From Paenibacillus rhizovicinus (GTDB taxonomy: Bacteria; Bacillota; Bacilli; Paenibacillales; Paenibacillaceae), in the NCBI RefSeq assembly GCF_010365285.1, contig NZ_CP048286.1, positions 6,002,001 through 6,066,000 of the forward strand: 64,000 bases of DNA, written 5' to 3'. The notes below the pieces were generated by a model that saw nothing but the letters and a program-made list of their open reading frames with translations, ran no database searches and had not been told where the DNA came from. The first letter of the stretch is position 1. Each line of letters begins with the position of its first letter. Positions 53,779-62,361 of this stretch are shown here, one piece after another. A program made the translations under genes and the position numbers.

Positions 53779-53822
53779 AAAACGGCCCCGCGGCCGGCTT
53801 CATGCCGGATGCGGGGCCGTTT
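53779..53822. terminator. Bidirectional terminator
   Basis: AAACGGCCCCGC and GCGGGGCCGTTT enclose an inner CCGGC/GCCGG stem. It lies between the methyltransferase-like and DinB genes, which converge. Confidence 0.93.
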
Positions 53823-53840
53823 GTCGCGCGCTGCGCCGGA

Positions 53841-54308
53841 CTAGGACTGATTCACTCTCGCGTTCTTCTGAATAAGCGAGATTTGCCCGGCGTGAATGCC
53901 GGTATGGTACATCAGACGGCCGACTGCTTCGAGCGGCGTCGTTGCAGGTCCGCCCATCGGCGATTCTACCGGGACGGTCCATTCTTCCTCCGGCAGTTCG
54001 CACATGGCGCCGCGCAAATGCTCATTGGAATCGCCTAGCATCTGAAGCAGGGCGTTCAGGTCGGAAAAGTCGCTTTTTTTGCTTCCGGGCCCGCCGCTCG
54101 TTGCCAGTTTGATATGCTCCGGCATCGGCTTGCGGAAGTACCACTCGGTGAACATATATTCCACTTCGGCATTATGCTGCAGCATATAACCGATCGATGC
54201 AGGACCGATCTTCAAGGTTAGATCCTCTTGCGGGAGCTGCGAAGCGGTTTTGAAAAAACGGGATTGAATGGCGCTCCAGATCGGAAGGACGGATTCATAA
54301 TGGCTCAT
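53841..54308 (-). CDS. DinB-family protein
   Basis: A 155-residue four-helix DinB-fold protein: His45 (LQHNAEVEYMF), and MYHTGIHAGQISLIQ near the end supply the three metal-binding histidines. Such proteins are related to thiol S-transferases such as BstA. AAAAGGAG precedes the ATG. Substrate unknown. Confidence 0.85.
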   Translation of the reverse strand: MSHYESVLPIWSAIQSRFFKTASQLPQEDLTLKIGPASIGYMLQHNAEVEYMFTEWYFRKPMPEHIKLATSGGPGSKKSDFSDLNALLQMLGDSNEHLRGAMCELPEEEWTVPVESPMGGPATTPLEAVGRLMYHTGIHAGQISLIQKNARVNQS

Positions 54309-54362
54309 TGTCGTTCTCCTTTTATAAAGAAATGAAATGGAGAGTAAGGAATCAGGATTTAA

Positions 54363-54890
54363 TTAGGCTTTCGCCGTCTGGCCGTGGCCGTCTCGATTCA
54401 CGTGGTTGAAAGCGTCTCCGGTCAAGTCGATATCGTATGCCTGCCCGAAGCCTGCCACGTACCGGCCTTCTTTGGCCGTCAGTTCGAATAAGGAGAAATC
54501 GAGTCCGCGCAGCATGGTAATTATGCTTGTGCCGAATTTCTCGACGAACAGCTCGAACACCTCGTCATGGCCGTCATTACCGACGTTCGCGGCTTCGCAG
54601 ACGAAGCGGGCGCGCTGACGGGCGAACAAATTCGCCGATTGCGATTCGTCTTCGATCAGCATGGCGTCGACGAGCGGATTGTTCTCCAGGTGGCGGAAGT
54701 GGTTGGCGATCCGGCTGATATAAATGTAGAATTTGCCGTCCTGCTTCACGAACGGAGCGTAGGAGATGAAAGGGTTTTCGTTGTCATCCACAGTGCTGAG
54801 CATGAGCGTCTTCACGCTGTCGGCAAAGTTCAAATATTGGGTACGCATCGATTCTTTATCGATTGGTTTCAAGCGGAATCCACTCTCCAA
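54363..54890 (-). CDS. HugZ-like haem-utilisation protein
   Basis: About 169-175 residues of the split-barrel, pyridoxamine-phosphate-oxidase-like fold: KTLMLSTVDDNENPFISYAPF, FYIYISRIANHFRHLENNP, and AKEGRYVAGFGQAYDI, the last being characteristic of HugZ haem-degrading enzymes. The first possible start is TTG 54890; TTG 54872, ten bases after GGAGAG, gives MKPIDKES and may be the true one. Two Fur boxes over its promoter support a role in iron acquisition from haem. No haem transporter is nearby. Confidence 0.85.
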   Translation of the reverse strand: MESGFRLKPIDKESMRTQYLNFADSVKTLMLSTVDDNENPFISYAPFVKQDGKFYIYISRIANHFRHLENNPLVDAMLIEDESQSANLFARQRARFVCEAANVGNDGHDEVFELFVEKFGTSIITMLRGLDFSLFELTAKEGRYVAGFGQAYDIDLTGDAFNHVNRDGHGQTAKA

Positions 54891-54903
54891 TTTGTAGTGA
54901 TTA

Positions 54904-54952
54904 TGATAATCATTTTCATTTGCAGTATACCAGTATTGAGAATCGTTATCAA
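54904..54952 (-). promoter_or_regulatory. Promoter with two Fur boxes
   Basis: On the minus strand TTGATA (54952-54947), 17 bases, TATACT (54929-54924). One 7-1-7 Fur box, TGATAAC-G-ATTCTCA, spans 54937-54951 over the -35 and spacer; another, TGAAAAT-G-ATTATCA, spans 54904-54918 downstream of the -10. Double occupancy predicts tight iron repression. Confidence 0.85.
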
Positions 54953-55034
54953 TATAATTTTATCCGATAGATGCAATATTTGCGGCATGCCGTTATGATC
55001 GTAATACGAATCGATTATGGAAACGAGGATTGCG

Positions 55035-55607
55035 ATGAACATCAACGAGAAGCTGGACTTATCCGGCACACAACCGATCGGATTATACGCGGGACTTGAA
55101 ATCCGCAGGCTTGGCAGCGAACATGTGACGGAGACGCACCGATTGATGCTTGACGTCGTGTCGCGCCTTCCGGACAGCGGCATGTTCGCGACGGACGACG
55201 TCGATGATCTGCTAGTACTGCTGAAGCGCGGAGGGGAAATATACGGGGCGTTCGAAGACGGGGAGCTGCTGGCCTATACGACGCTCGCATATCCCGGTGA
55301 TGGAGAGGGCAATTTAGGACGGGAATTCGGCGTACCGGAGAATGAGCTGGCCCGGGTTTGGGTGCTCGATGCAACGATCGTGCACGAATCCGTCCGGGGG
55401 CGCGGCTTGCAGCGCTTCTTCCATGAATTGCGCGAACGGCGTGCTGCAGCGAAGGGGGCGGTCTGCCTCTACTCGACGGTGCATCCCGACAATGCGGCAA
55501 GCCTGCGCAACCTGGAGGCTGCCGGGTTCGCGCGTCAATTTTCGCGTCCGATGTACGGAGGCTTGATGCGGCATTGCTATGCGAAAAGGTTGAGTAATCA
55601 GAGGTGA
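55035..55607 (+). CDS. GNAT-family N-acetyltransferase
   Basis: A 190-residue GNAT protein: ELARVWVLDATIVHESVRGRGLQRFFHELRERRAAAKG carries the acetyl-CoA-binding RGRGLQ, followed by VHPDNAASLRNLEAAGF, typical of the family. GAGG six bases before ATG 55035 favours this start. It is divergent from the HugZ-like gene, so the Fur boxes could also affect it. Substrate unknown. Confidence 0.87.
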   Translation: MNINEKLDLSGTQPIGLYAGLEIRRLGSEHVTETHRLMLDVVSRLPDSGMFATDDVDDLLVLLKRGGEIYGAFEDGELLAYTTLAYPGDGEGNLGREFGVPENELARVWVLDATIVHESVRGRGLQRFFHELRERRAAAKGAVCLYSTVHPDNAASLRNLEAAGFARQFSRPMYGGLMRHCYAKRLSNQR

Positions 55608-55632
55608 GATATTGTTGTACAGCCTAGCCCGA

Positions 55633-55686
55633 TTGACAGCATGCCGGATATCCCTTATCATTTCGTTAAACGATCGTTGAATGAAA
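55633..55686 (+). promoter_or_regulatory. Promoter with TetR operator
   Basis: TTGACA (55633-55638), 17 bases, TATCAT (55656-55661). A 26-bp near-perfect palindrome at 55661-55686 is centred on AACGATCGTT and flanked by TTTCGTT and its counterpart AATGAAA. It covers the transcription start, so binding should block it. Confidence 0.88.
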
Positions 55687-55712
55687 CGGCGGCAAAAGAG
55701 AGGCGAGCAGCA

Positions 55713-56336
55713 TTGAAACGGACGCCACGTACGAGCAGAGATTTGCAGGCGGCGGAGCGCAGGGAACAAATTCTTCAAGGCGCCAAAGACATGTTTGCCG
55801 AGCACGGCTTTCACGGCACCTCGATGCGGATGATCAACAAGCATGTCGGCATTACGGACGGTTTGCTGTATCATTATTTTCCCGGCGGGAAGCAGGAGAT
55901 ATTGGAGACGATCTTTAATGAAGCGCAGGAAGCCCGACTAGCGAGCATGGATAAGCTCCTCGCGTCCATCGAGCCCAATTTGCCGCTGGAAACCGCGATG
56001 ACTCAATTTCTGGTCGGCATGTTCAGGACGTTGACGGGAGACCGGGCATTCCTTCGCATTATGTTTCGGGATGCGGAGTCCATCCAGTCGGAGCAGCGTA
56101 ATTTCTTCTCGGAGATGATTCAGCAGCGGCACGGCACGCTGACCGAAGTGCTGAAGAAACGGGCGGAAGCAGGCGAAATCCGCGAAATGGATTATGCGTT
56201 GGCAGCTCATCAAATCCTTTCCGTGGGCGTCGTCTGCACGCTGCGCGAAGTCTCGTTCATTAATGTCATCGGCGTCGAGGCCGAGACCTATATTCGTAGC
56301 ATGGTCACTTTCTCCGTGTCGCAATGGCGGAAGTGA
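55713..56336 (+). CDS. TetR-family regulator
   Basis: A 207-residue TetR protein: RREQILQGAKDMFAEHGFHGTSMRMINKHVGITDGLLYHYFPGGKQEIL is the DNA-binding domain. The open frame reaches back to an ATG at 55641, but that lies upstream of the -10 box, so TTG 55713 with GAGAGG before it is preferred. The permease gene follows 65 bases on; the palindrome over the promoter indicates autorepression. Confidence 0.9.
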   Translation: MKRTPRTSRDLQAAERREQILQGAKDMFAEHGFHGTSMRMINKHVGITDGLLYHYFPGGKQEILETIFNEAQEARLASMDKLLASIEPNLPLETAMTQFLVGMFRTLTGDRAFLRIMFRDAESIQSEQRNFFSEMIQQRHGTLTEVLKKRAEAGEIREMDYALAAHQILSVGVVCTLREVSFINVIGVEAETYIRSMVTFSVSQWRK

Positions 56337-56401
56337 TTTCTTTTTGGACATTTCATTCACCGAGCGTTGAATTAATTAAATGAGCAGGGGGATTTCTCAT
56401 C

Positions 56402-57640
56402 GTGATTCATTTTTTCAGGCAAAAGCATCCTTATCTTACTGTAGTGCTCGTCTTCGTAGTGGTCCTTGTGCTTGGCTTGGCCCAGCTTGGATCTACCGTC
56501 AATCCGGTTCCGAGAAACTTGCCCGTTCTGCTCGTGCAGCAGGATGCGGGCGCGAAGACGCCGGCTGGCGATATCGATTACGGCAAGCTGATCGCGGATA
56601 AGCTGACGGCTTCGAAGGCTCCGAACGGCGGGGATAATCCGCTCGAATGGCAGACCGCGGAATCCGAAGAGGCGGCCGTGGATGCGATGAACCATCAAAA
56701 GGCCTATGCGGCGCTGGTGATACCCGCCGACTTCTCCGCGAAGTTAGCCAGTCTGTTGTCGCCGGAACCTCATTCCGCCTCCGTCGCGTTGTATATCAAC
56801 CAGGGGATGAACTATAACGGCGCAACGATGACGAGCGGCATCCTGACGCAGATGATTAACGGTGCGAGCGCGCAAATCCGGGCGGAAATGCTGGCTGCCG
56901 TCGATAAACAAGGCGGCACGTTGACGGCAGCGCAGACGGCGGCGCTGGCCGTGCCGATCGATGCGGCGATCTCGAATATCAATGCCGTCGGCGCCAATAG
57001 CTCGAATGGCAATGCGCCCGTCGTGCTGACGCAGCTCGTCTGGTTCGGCGCGATGGTGTCCACGATGATGCTGTTCATTGCCGCCAACAAAGCGACGCAG
57101 ACCGGATCCCGCCGGCATCGTCTCGGCATCCGGGTATCGCAAATCGTCATGGGCGCCGTTGCGACAGGCGCTGCCTCGCTGAGCATTCTTGTCATCGCGG
57201 GCCAGTGGTTCGGACTCGACATTCCGGATTATTCGTCCGTCGGCCTGTTTATGTTCTTCGCCGGCTTCATGTTCTTCTTGCTGCAAACGATGATCGTCAG
57301 CTGGCTCGGGTTTGCCGGCGTTCCGCTGTTCGTGCTCGTCTTCTTCTTCGGCGCGCCCGTGTTGTCGCTTCCGTCGCAGCTGCTGCCTGCTTTCAGCCAT
57401 CATTTCCTCTATTCCTGGCTGCCGCTCCGCTTTTCCGTCGAAGGGCTGCGCGATCTGTTTTATTTTGACGGCGGTCCGAACTTGAGCGAGCCTTCCTGGA
57501 CGCTGGCTATGATCGGAATTGCCGGGGCGGGGCTAATCCTGCTCTCGGTGCTGAAGAAGCAAGCGATCGCTGCCCCGGCATCGAATGCGCGGGCTGAAGA
57601 CGGTTCGATGACGAACGCGGCTGCAAGCGACGGCATTTGA
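56402..57640 (+). CDS. YhgE/Pip-like ABC-2-type membrane protein
   Basis: A 412-residue membrane protein: one segment near residues 12-30, an extracellular domain (about 31-215), then five segments ending near residue 390. This is the YhgE/Pip (DUF3533-like) layout related to ABC-2 permeases. The start is GTG after AGGGGGA. It is controlled with the TetR gene, as export-type proteins often are. No ATPase gene accompanies it, and the substrate is unknown. Confidence 0.83.
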   Translation: MIHFFRQKHPYLTVVLVFVVVLVLGLAQLGSTVNPVPRNLPVLLVQQDAGAKTPAGDIDYGKLIADKLTASKAPNGGDNPLEWQTAESEEAAVDAMNHQKAYAALVIPADFSAKLASLLSPEPHSASVALYINQGMNYNGATMTSGILTQMINGASAQIRAEMLAAVDKQGGTLTAAQTAALAVPIDAAISNINAVGANSSNGNAPVVLTQLVWFGAMVSTMMLFIAANKATQTGSRRHRLGIRVSQIVMGAVATGAASLSILVIAGQWFGLDIPDYSSVGLFMFFAGFMFFLLQTMIVSWLGFAGVPLFVLVFFFGAPVLSLPSQLLPAFSHHFLYSWLPLRFSVEGLRDLFYFDGGPNLSEPSWTLAMIGIAGAGLILLSVLKKQAIAAPASNARAEDGSMTNAAASDGI

Positions 57641-57684
57641 CATGGTTTTCCGAATCCTCTATGCTGACGAAGAGGTGATCGATT

Positions 57685-58101
57685 GTGAGCATTCAAGCGA
57701 ATAAAATTTTCATTAACTTGCCGGTCAAAGACGTTAAAAAAACGGTAACGTTCTTTAACGAGGTCGGGTTCGGGTTCAACGCCCAGTTTTCCGACGAGAA
57801 CGCGGCATGCATGGTCATCAGCGAGCATATCTACGTGATGCTGCTGTCCGAAGCGTATTTCCAGACGTTCACGAAGAAATCCGTAGCCGATGCGACTGCC
57901 AGCACGGAAGTGATTTTGGCCATTTCCGCTACCAGCAGGGAAAGCGTGGACGAAATCGTCTACAAGGCGCTTTCTTCGGGCGGTTCGATATCGAACGATC
58001 CGCAAGACCACGGCTTCATGTATGCCTGGAGCTTCCAGGACATCGACGGCCATTTGTGGGAAGTCATCTATATGGACGAGAATGCCGCGGCTCAAGGCTA
58101 A
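57685..58101 (+). CDS. VOC-family protein
   Basis: A 138-residue complete VOC protein: KIFINLPVKDVKKTVTFFNEVGF, then MVISEHIYVMLLSEAYFQTFTKK, and FMYAWSFQDIDGHLWEVIYMD, where DIDGHLWE is the family hallmark. GAGGTG before the GTG start. It is the intact counterpart of the truncated gene at 10709. Substrate unknown. The IS element begins about 70 bases downstream. Confidence 0.88.
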   Translation: MSIQANKIFINLPVKDVKKTVTFFNEVGFGFNAQFSDENAACMVISEHIYVMLLSEAYFQTFTKKSVADATASTEVILAISATSRESVDEIVYKALSSGGSISNDPQDHGFMYAWSFQDIDGHLWEVIYMDENAAAQG

Positions 58102-58144
58102 TGACATTCGGCCGCCGCTGAAGCGGTTGTTCATAGACACGGGA

Positions 58145-58172
58145 AGAACCCTCTGCTTCTGCAGAGGGTTCT
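58145..58172. repeat. Left copy of the 28-bp target repeat (terminator hairpin)
   Basis: Arms AGAACCCTCTGC and GCAGAGGGTTCT around TTCT. An identical 28-bp copy lies at 59728-59755 in direct orientation at the other end of the IS. It is probably the original terminator of the VOC gene, duplicated on insertion. Confidence 0.8.
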
Positions 58173-59727
58173 CAGGCTGTCGAGAAAGTCTCGACAGCCT
58201 TCACTTTGCCCAATTAATTTAATACGACACCGCGTTAATATGTTATAATATAAGTAACATTTACGAACGGATGGTGCCGCGGTGCTACGATCGAACAAAG
58301 AAAAACAGCAGAATTACGAATTGGTTTCCATAGAAGATTTGGTACCTGCGGATCACATGCTTCGCAAGATCGATAAATACATTGACTTCACCTTTATCGA
58401 CGAGAAGGTTCGCCATCTCTATTCGCAAGACAATGGGCGTCCAGCTATCGATCCCCTTGTTCTCTTCAAGATGATCTTCTTAGGCTATTTCTACGGCATT
58501 CGTTCCGAACGTCAACTGGAACGCGAGGTCCAAACGAACTTGGCTTATCGCTGGTTTCTAGGATTGGGACTCACCGATCGTGTTCCGGACCACACCACGA
58601 TCAGCTGGAATCGTCGTACGCGTTTCAAAGGTACCTCGGTTTTCCAGGACATCTTCGATGAGATTGTGCTGCAAGCCATCTCGCATCGGATGGTTGGCGG
58701 TCGTATGCTCGTTTCCGATTCCACGCACGTAAAAGCCAATGCGAATAAACACAAATACACCAAAGAGCAGGTTCAGCAAAACACGCGTGATTATCTGGAC
58801 GAGTTAAATTCCGCGGTCGAATCTGACCGAAAAGCGCAAGGAAAAAAGCTCTAAAACCACGAGAGGAGGTGAATGAAGACAAGGAAGTGAAGGTCAGTAC
58901 AACCGACCCGGACAGCGGTTATATGTTTCGAGAAGGCAAGCCGGAAGGCTTCTTCTATCTGGACCACCGCACCGTCGATGCGAAACACAACCTCATTACC
59001 GATGTCTTCGTCACCGCAGGCAATGTGCATGATTCCGTGCCGTATCTCTCACGCTTGGACCGCCAACGTAACCGATTTGGTTTTGCCGTAGAAGCTGTCG
59101 CACTTGATTCTGGTTATATGACAACGCCGATTTGCAAGGGACTTGAAGACCGTAACATTTTCGGCGTCATTGCGCACCGAAGATTTCAACCAACACAGGG
59201 TCTGATTCCAAAGTGGAAGTTTACCTATGATGCAGAGCGAAACGTTTACGTATGCCCACAGCAGCAAGAGCTGCCCTACCGAACCACGGACCGTGAAGGT
59301 TACCGGCACTATGCTTCAAACCCGAAACAGTGCGCATCCTGCCCGATGCTGGAGAAGTGCACACGATCCCACAACAAGCGAAAGATTGTGACCCGGCATA
59401 TCTGGGAGGACAGCAAGGAGAAAGTACGTTTGAATCGCCTGAGCAAGTCGGGGAAAAAGTTGTACCGAAAACGAAAAGAAACAATTGAGCGAAGCTTCGC
59501 GGATGCTAAACAGCTCCACGGGTTTCGCTATTGCCGTTTGCGGGGGTTACATAACGTGATGGAACAAGCGTTGATGACCGCCGCCGTACAGAACATGAAG
59601 AAGATTGCCCTCCAACTAGAGAAGAGGGCTTCGGAGGGGTAATACGCCCTCCGAAGCCCTGAAATTGAAAGAGAGATAAAAAAGAAACCCGCCGTTTTTA
59701 AAAAAACGTGGGTTTCTCTACACTCTG
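58173..59727 (+). mobile_element. IS1182-type insertion sequence
   Basis: A 1555-bp element carrying an IS1182-type transposase. The ends, read inwards, are CAGGCTGTCGAGAAA (left) and CAGAGTGTAGAGAAA (right), agreeing at 12 of 15 positions. Both are directly flanked by a perfect 28-bp repeat of a terminator hairpin. The left end includes a second hairpin (GGCTGTCGAGA with TCTCGACAGCC, 58176-58200) that could block outside transcription into the transposase. Confidence 0.8.
58282..59642 (+). CDS. IS1182-family transposase, in two frames
   Basis: The first frame (58282-58854, 190 residues) begins MLRSNKEKQQNYELVSIEDLVP and includes the DDE-family N-terminus up to GRMLVSDSTHVKANANKHK. The second (58869-59642) contains VSTTDPDSGYM, DSGYMTTPICKGL, the CxxC-like CASCPMLEKC, and ETIERSFADAKQLHGFRYCRLRGL, with the catalytic Glu. 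They join by a -1 shift at A-AAA-AAG (58842-58848), after which KALKPREEVNEDKE links the parts. This may be programmed frameshifting or a lost A. Confidence 0.88.
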
Positions 59728-59760
59728 AGAACCCTCTGCTTCTGCAGAGGGTTCTTTTTG
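59728..59760 (+). terminator. Right copy of the target repeat, intact terminator
   Basis: The same 28-bp hairpin as at 58145, here followed by TTTTTG. The T-run completes a rho-independent terminator, showing how the site looked before insertion. Confidence 0.85.
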
Positions 59761-59780
59761 TTGTCGCGCATGCGTGGTCG

Positions 59781-60040
59781 GGGTTTGTACGAAAAATCGT
59801 ACAAAGTAGCGAGCGAGGCATCCCGAGGCTCGGGTTTTGTACGAAAATCGTACAAAGTAGCGAGCGAGGTGCCCGAAGCCGGGGTTTTGTACGAAAAATC
59901 GTACAAAGTAGAGAGCGAGGCAGCCCGAGGCCGAGGTTTTGTACGAAAAATCGTACAAAGTAGCGAGCGAGGTGCCCGAAGCCGGGGTTTTGTACGAAAA
60001 ATCGTACAAAGTAGAGAGCGAGGCAGCCCGAGGCCGGCGG
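59781..60040. repeat. 51-bp tandem hairpin array II
   Basis: Five units with core TGTAC-N8-GTACA (TTGTACGA and TCGTACAA arms) beginning at 59785, 59837, 59887, 59939 and 59990, 50-52 bases apart. Spacers alternate: units 2 and 4 carry GTGCCCGAAGCCGGGG, units 1, 3 and 5 carry CA(T/G)CCCGAGGC. The spacers can also form a short hairpin. The 59756-60255 gap holds this array, a low-complexity ATGAATGCG-like stretch (60075-60180) and a terminator. Confidence 0.9.
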
Positions 60041-60200
60041 CGGAATTCTGTCGGCTAGATGATTCCGACAGCTGAATGCACTATGAATGTGTGCGCCACT
60101 AATGCGCCGCCATTGCGCGATGAATGCGCATTGGATGCGGTATGAATGCGGTATGAAATGCGCAATGAATGCGGCCTACATGCGGCTGTCTGCCGCAATG

Positions 60201-60245
60201 AAAAAGCCATTGCGCCGGATTTGCTCCGGCTGCAATGGCTTTTTG
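60201..60245. terminator. Bidirectional terminator
   Basis: AAAAAGCCATTGCGCCGGA pairs with TCCGGCTGCAATGGCTTTTT with one bulge. It ends the minus-strand ABC operon. Confidence 0.93.
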
Positions 60246-60255
60246 TCGTGCCTAT

Positions 60256-61278
60256 TCAAGCCCGGGAACGAATTTCCTGCCGCATGAACAAGGCGTAGGA
60301 CAGCCCGAAGCAGATCATCGTCGCCGCCAGCAAGCCGACGAGCTGCGGCCAGCAGAGCAGCAGGCTTTGCGACAGCGGGAGCGGACTTGCGATCGCGCCG
60401 ACGACCTGCTCCGTCGTCAGCGGGCCGAGCGAACGGACGCCTGGCGTGAGCATCGTGCTCGTCGTCTCCGTGAACAAGTAGGAGGGCGACAGCCGGTTGA
60501 GCATGAGCATCATTTTGGCATGGCGGAGCAGGATGCTGAGTGCCGACGTCTCGGGCGGAGCCGAGGCTTTGTCGACGATGCCCATGATCATGCCGTAGAA
60601 CACGGAGAAGAAAATCCATAAGGCGATGCCCGACAGCGCGGAGGTGGCCGCTTGCCGGAAGCGGATGGACAGCAGCATCGACAGGTTCAGCCAGAAGCCG
60701 ACGTAGATGACACCGATGACGAGAAACAGTACCACCCGCAGCACTTCTTCGGGTGTCGGCGGGTAGCCGATCGTGAACAGTCCGAGTCCCATGATGAGGA
60801 AGCCGAGCGCGAACAGGACGACTGCGATCAACAGCAGCGAAGCCGTGAATTTGGCACGGATGAAGTCGTCGCGATAGATGGGCTGGGACAGCAGCCGGCT
60901 CAAGGTGCCTTTGCCGCGCTCCGAGTTGATGGCGTCGAAGCCGAGGGCGATGCCCATCAGCGGCCCGAGGAAAGAAACGAACGTGGCGAACGTCGGCAGC
61001 GTTCCGTCGGAAGCGGTGAACATTTGCAGGAACAGGTAAGCCGTATCGGTGTCCTGCGTCTTGACGCCGCCCTTCAGCGCCGTGATCGCCGCATAGATGG
61101 AGCCGATGCACGCGAGCGTAATGATGCCGATTAGGATGCCGAAGCGCCAGCTCCGCATATGGTCGCCGAATTCCTTCTGCACGATGACCCAGAACGGGGA
61201 AACGGTGCATCGTTCCGCGGCGGTTTCTTCGCCGGCCGCAGGTCGGCCAATGCCCCGGAGCCGGGACAGCCTGCGCAT
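60256..61278 (-). CDS. ABC-2 type permease
   Basis: A 340-residue protein with six membrane segments, beginning about residue 47 (WRFGILIGIITLACIGSIYAAI) and including FATFVSFLGPLMGIALGFDAINSERGKGTLSRLLSQPIYRDDF, the typical ABC-2 lead. ATG 61278 is seven bases after the ATPase stop, although its ribosome site is weak. It is the last gene of a three-gene operon with a NEW3 protein and an ATPase, and forms the export channel. Confidence 0.88.
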   Translation of the reverse strand: MRRLSRLRGIGRPAAGEETAAERCTVSPFWVIVQKEFGDHMRSWRFGILIGIITLACIGSIYAAITALKGGVKTQDTDTAYLFLQMFTASDGTLPTFATFVSFLGPLMGIALGFDAINSERGKGTLSRLLSQPIYRDDFIRAKFTASLLLIAVVLFALGFLIMGLGLFTIGYPPTPEEVLRVVLFLVIGVIYVGFWLNLSMLLSIRFRQAATSALSGIALWIFFSVFYGMIMGIVDKASAPPETSALSILLRHAKMMLMLNRLSPSYLFTETTSTMLTPGVRSLGPLTTEQVVGAIASPLPLSQSLLLCWPQLVGLLAATMICFGLSYALFMRQEIRSRA

Positions 61279-61285
61279 GAATCCG

Positions 61286-62359
61286 TCAGGTTTTGCCGTT
61301 GTTTCGATCAACCGTCCCGCCTCCTTCAAAATACCGGTGATAAATGTCGTCGAGTCCATACTGCTTGCGCTGGACCGCATGCAGATTGGCGCCGCTCTCA
61401 ATGACTGTCTTCGCGGCAGCCGTCGTCAGATCGCGCGAGCAGCGAAGCGAGAAGCGGACCGTTCCATGGTCCGGCGCGGTTTCGCCCCGGGCGCTTTCGC
61501 CAGCGCCCCCGTCGTTGACGGCGCTGCCGTTGAAGGCCAGCACGCCATCAAGTCCGGCGAGCCGTTCCCCGAGCTCGGCGCTCCAGCCGGACACCTCGAG
61601 TTCCACCGTAATGGCGCGGTCGTCGTCCAGCTGCTCCGCAAGCGAGTCGACGTCCCCGGAAGCGATCAATTCCCCGCGCACGAACAAGCCGACGCGGTCG
61701 CAAATTTGTTGAACCTGATGCAAATGATGGGAGGACAGGAGCACGGTCAGCCCTTCCAGGCGGCTCAAGTCCCGAATGAGCTGCAGCAGTTCGCGCACGC
61801 CTTCGGGGTCGATGCCGAGCGTCGGCTCATCGAGGATGATCACCTCCGGCCGCTTGATCAGCACGTCCGCGATCCCCAGCCGCTGGCGCATCCCGCGCGA
61901 GAACGCGCCGACTTTCTTCCCCAGCGCGTCGGACAGCCCGACCCGCTCCAGCAGCTCCAACGCCTGCACCCGAGCCGGTGCCGGATGTATCCGGTTCAGC
62001 CTTGCGGTGAAGAGCAAATTGTCGAGCGCCGTACGGTCCTCATAGAAACCGACATCATCCGGCATATAGCCGACGCGCCGTTTCACCTGAAGCGGCTGCC
62101 TGGTCGGATCGAGTCCGCATACCCGTACGCGGCCGCTTGTCGGCTCGGTCAAGCCAAGCATCATCAGAATCGTCGTCGTCTTGCCGGCGCCGTTCGGGCC
62201 GAGCAGGCCGAAAATTTCGCCTTTGGCGATGGTCAAGTTCAAACCATTGACGGCGGTCTGTCCGTCGTACCGCTTTGTCAGCCGGTTCAGCTCAATGATC
62301 GGGAGCGGAAGAGAAATGGCATCATCCGGCAGCGACGTCTGCGCCTGCTGTTGCGCCAT
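61286..62359 (-). CDS. ABC transporter ATPase
   Basis: A 357-residue ATPase of the CcmA/NatA type: Walker [10 protein letters not shown] (about residues 54-62), signature FSRGMRQR, Walker B VIILDEP and H-loop SSHHLHQ. Its C-terminal 130 residues form an extra domain ending near [16 protein letters not shown] precedes the ATG, two bases after the NEW3 gene stop. Pairs with the ABC-2 permease downstream. Confidence 0.92.
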   Translation of the reverse strand: MAQQQAQTSLPDDAISLPLPIIELNRLTKRYDGQTAVNGLNLTIAKGEIFGLLGPNGAGKTTTILMMLGLTEPTSGRVRVCGLDPTRQPLQVKRRVGYMPDDVGFYEDRTALDNLLFTARLNRIHPAPARVQALELLERVGLSDALGKKVGAFSRGMRQRLGIADVLIKRPEVIILDEPTLGIDPEGVRELLQLIRDLSRLEGLTVLLSSHHLHQVQQICDRVGLFVRGELIASGDVDSLAEQLDDDRAITVELEVSGWSAELGERLAGLDGVLAFNGSAVNDGGAGESARGETAPDHGTVRFSLRCSRDLTTAAAKTVIESGANLHAVQRKQYGLDDIYHRYFEGGGTVDRNNGKT

Positions 62360-62361
62360 CT

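Noticed and set aside
58176-58200. GGCTGTCGAGA hairpin as an independent terminator of the VOC gene
   Set aside because: No T-run follows, and its first bases match the other end of the IS in inverted orientation, so it is better explained as the IS end, although a similar hairpin at 9696 is a terminator.
59781-60040. Array II as a CRISPR array
   Set aside because: Spacers are shared between units and there are no cas genes; the adjacent IS has no link to CRISPR.
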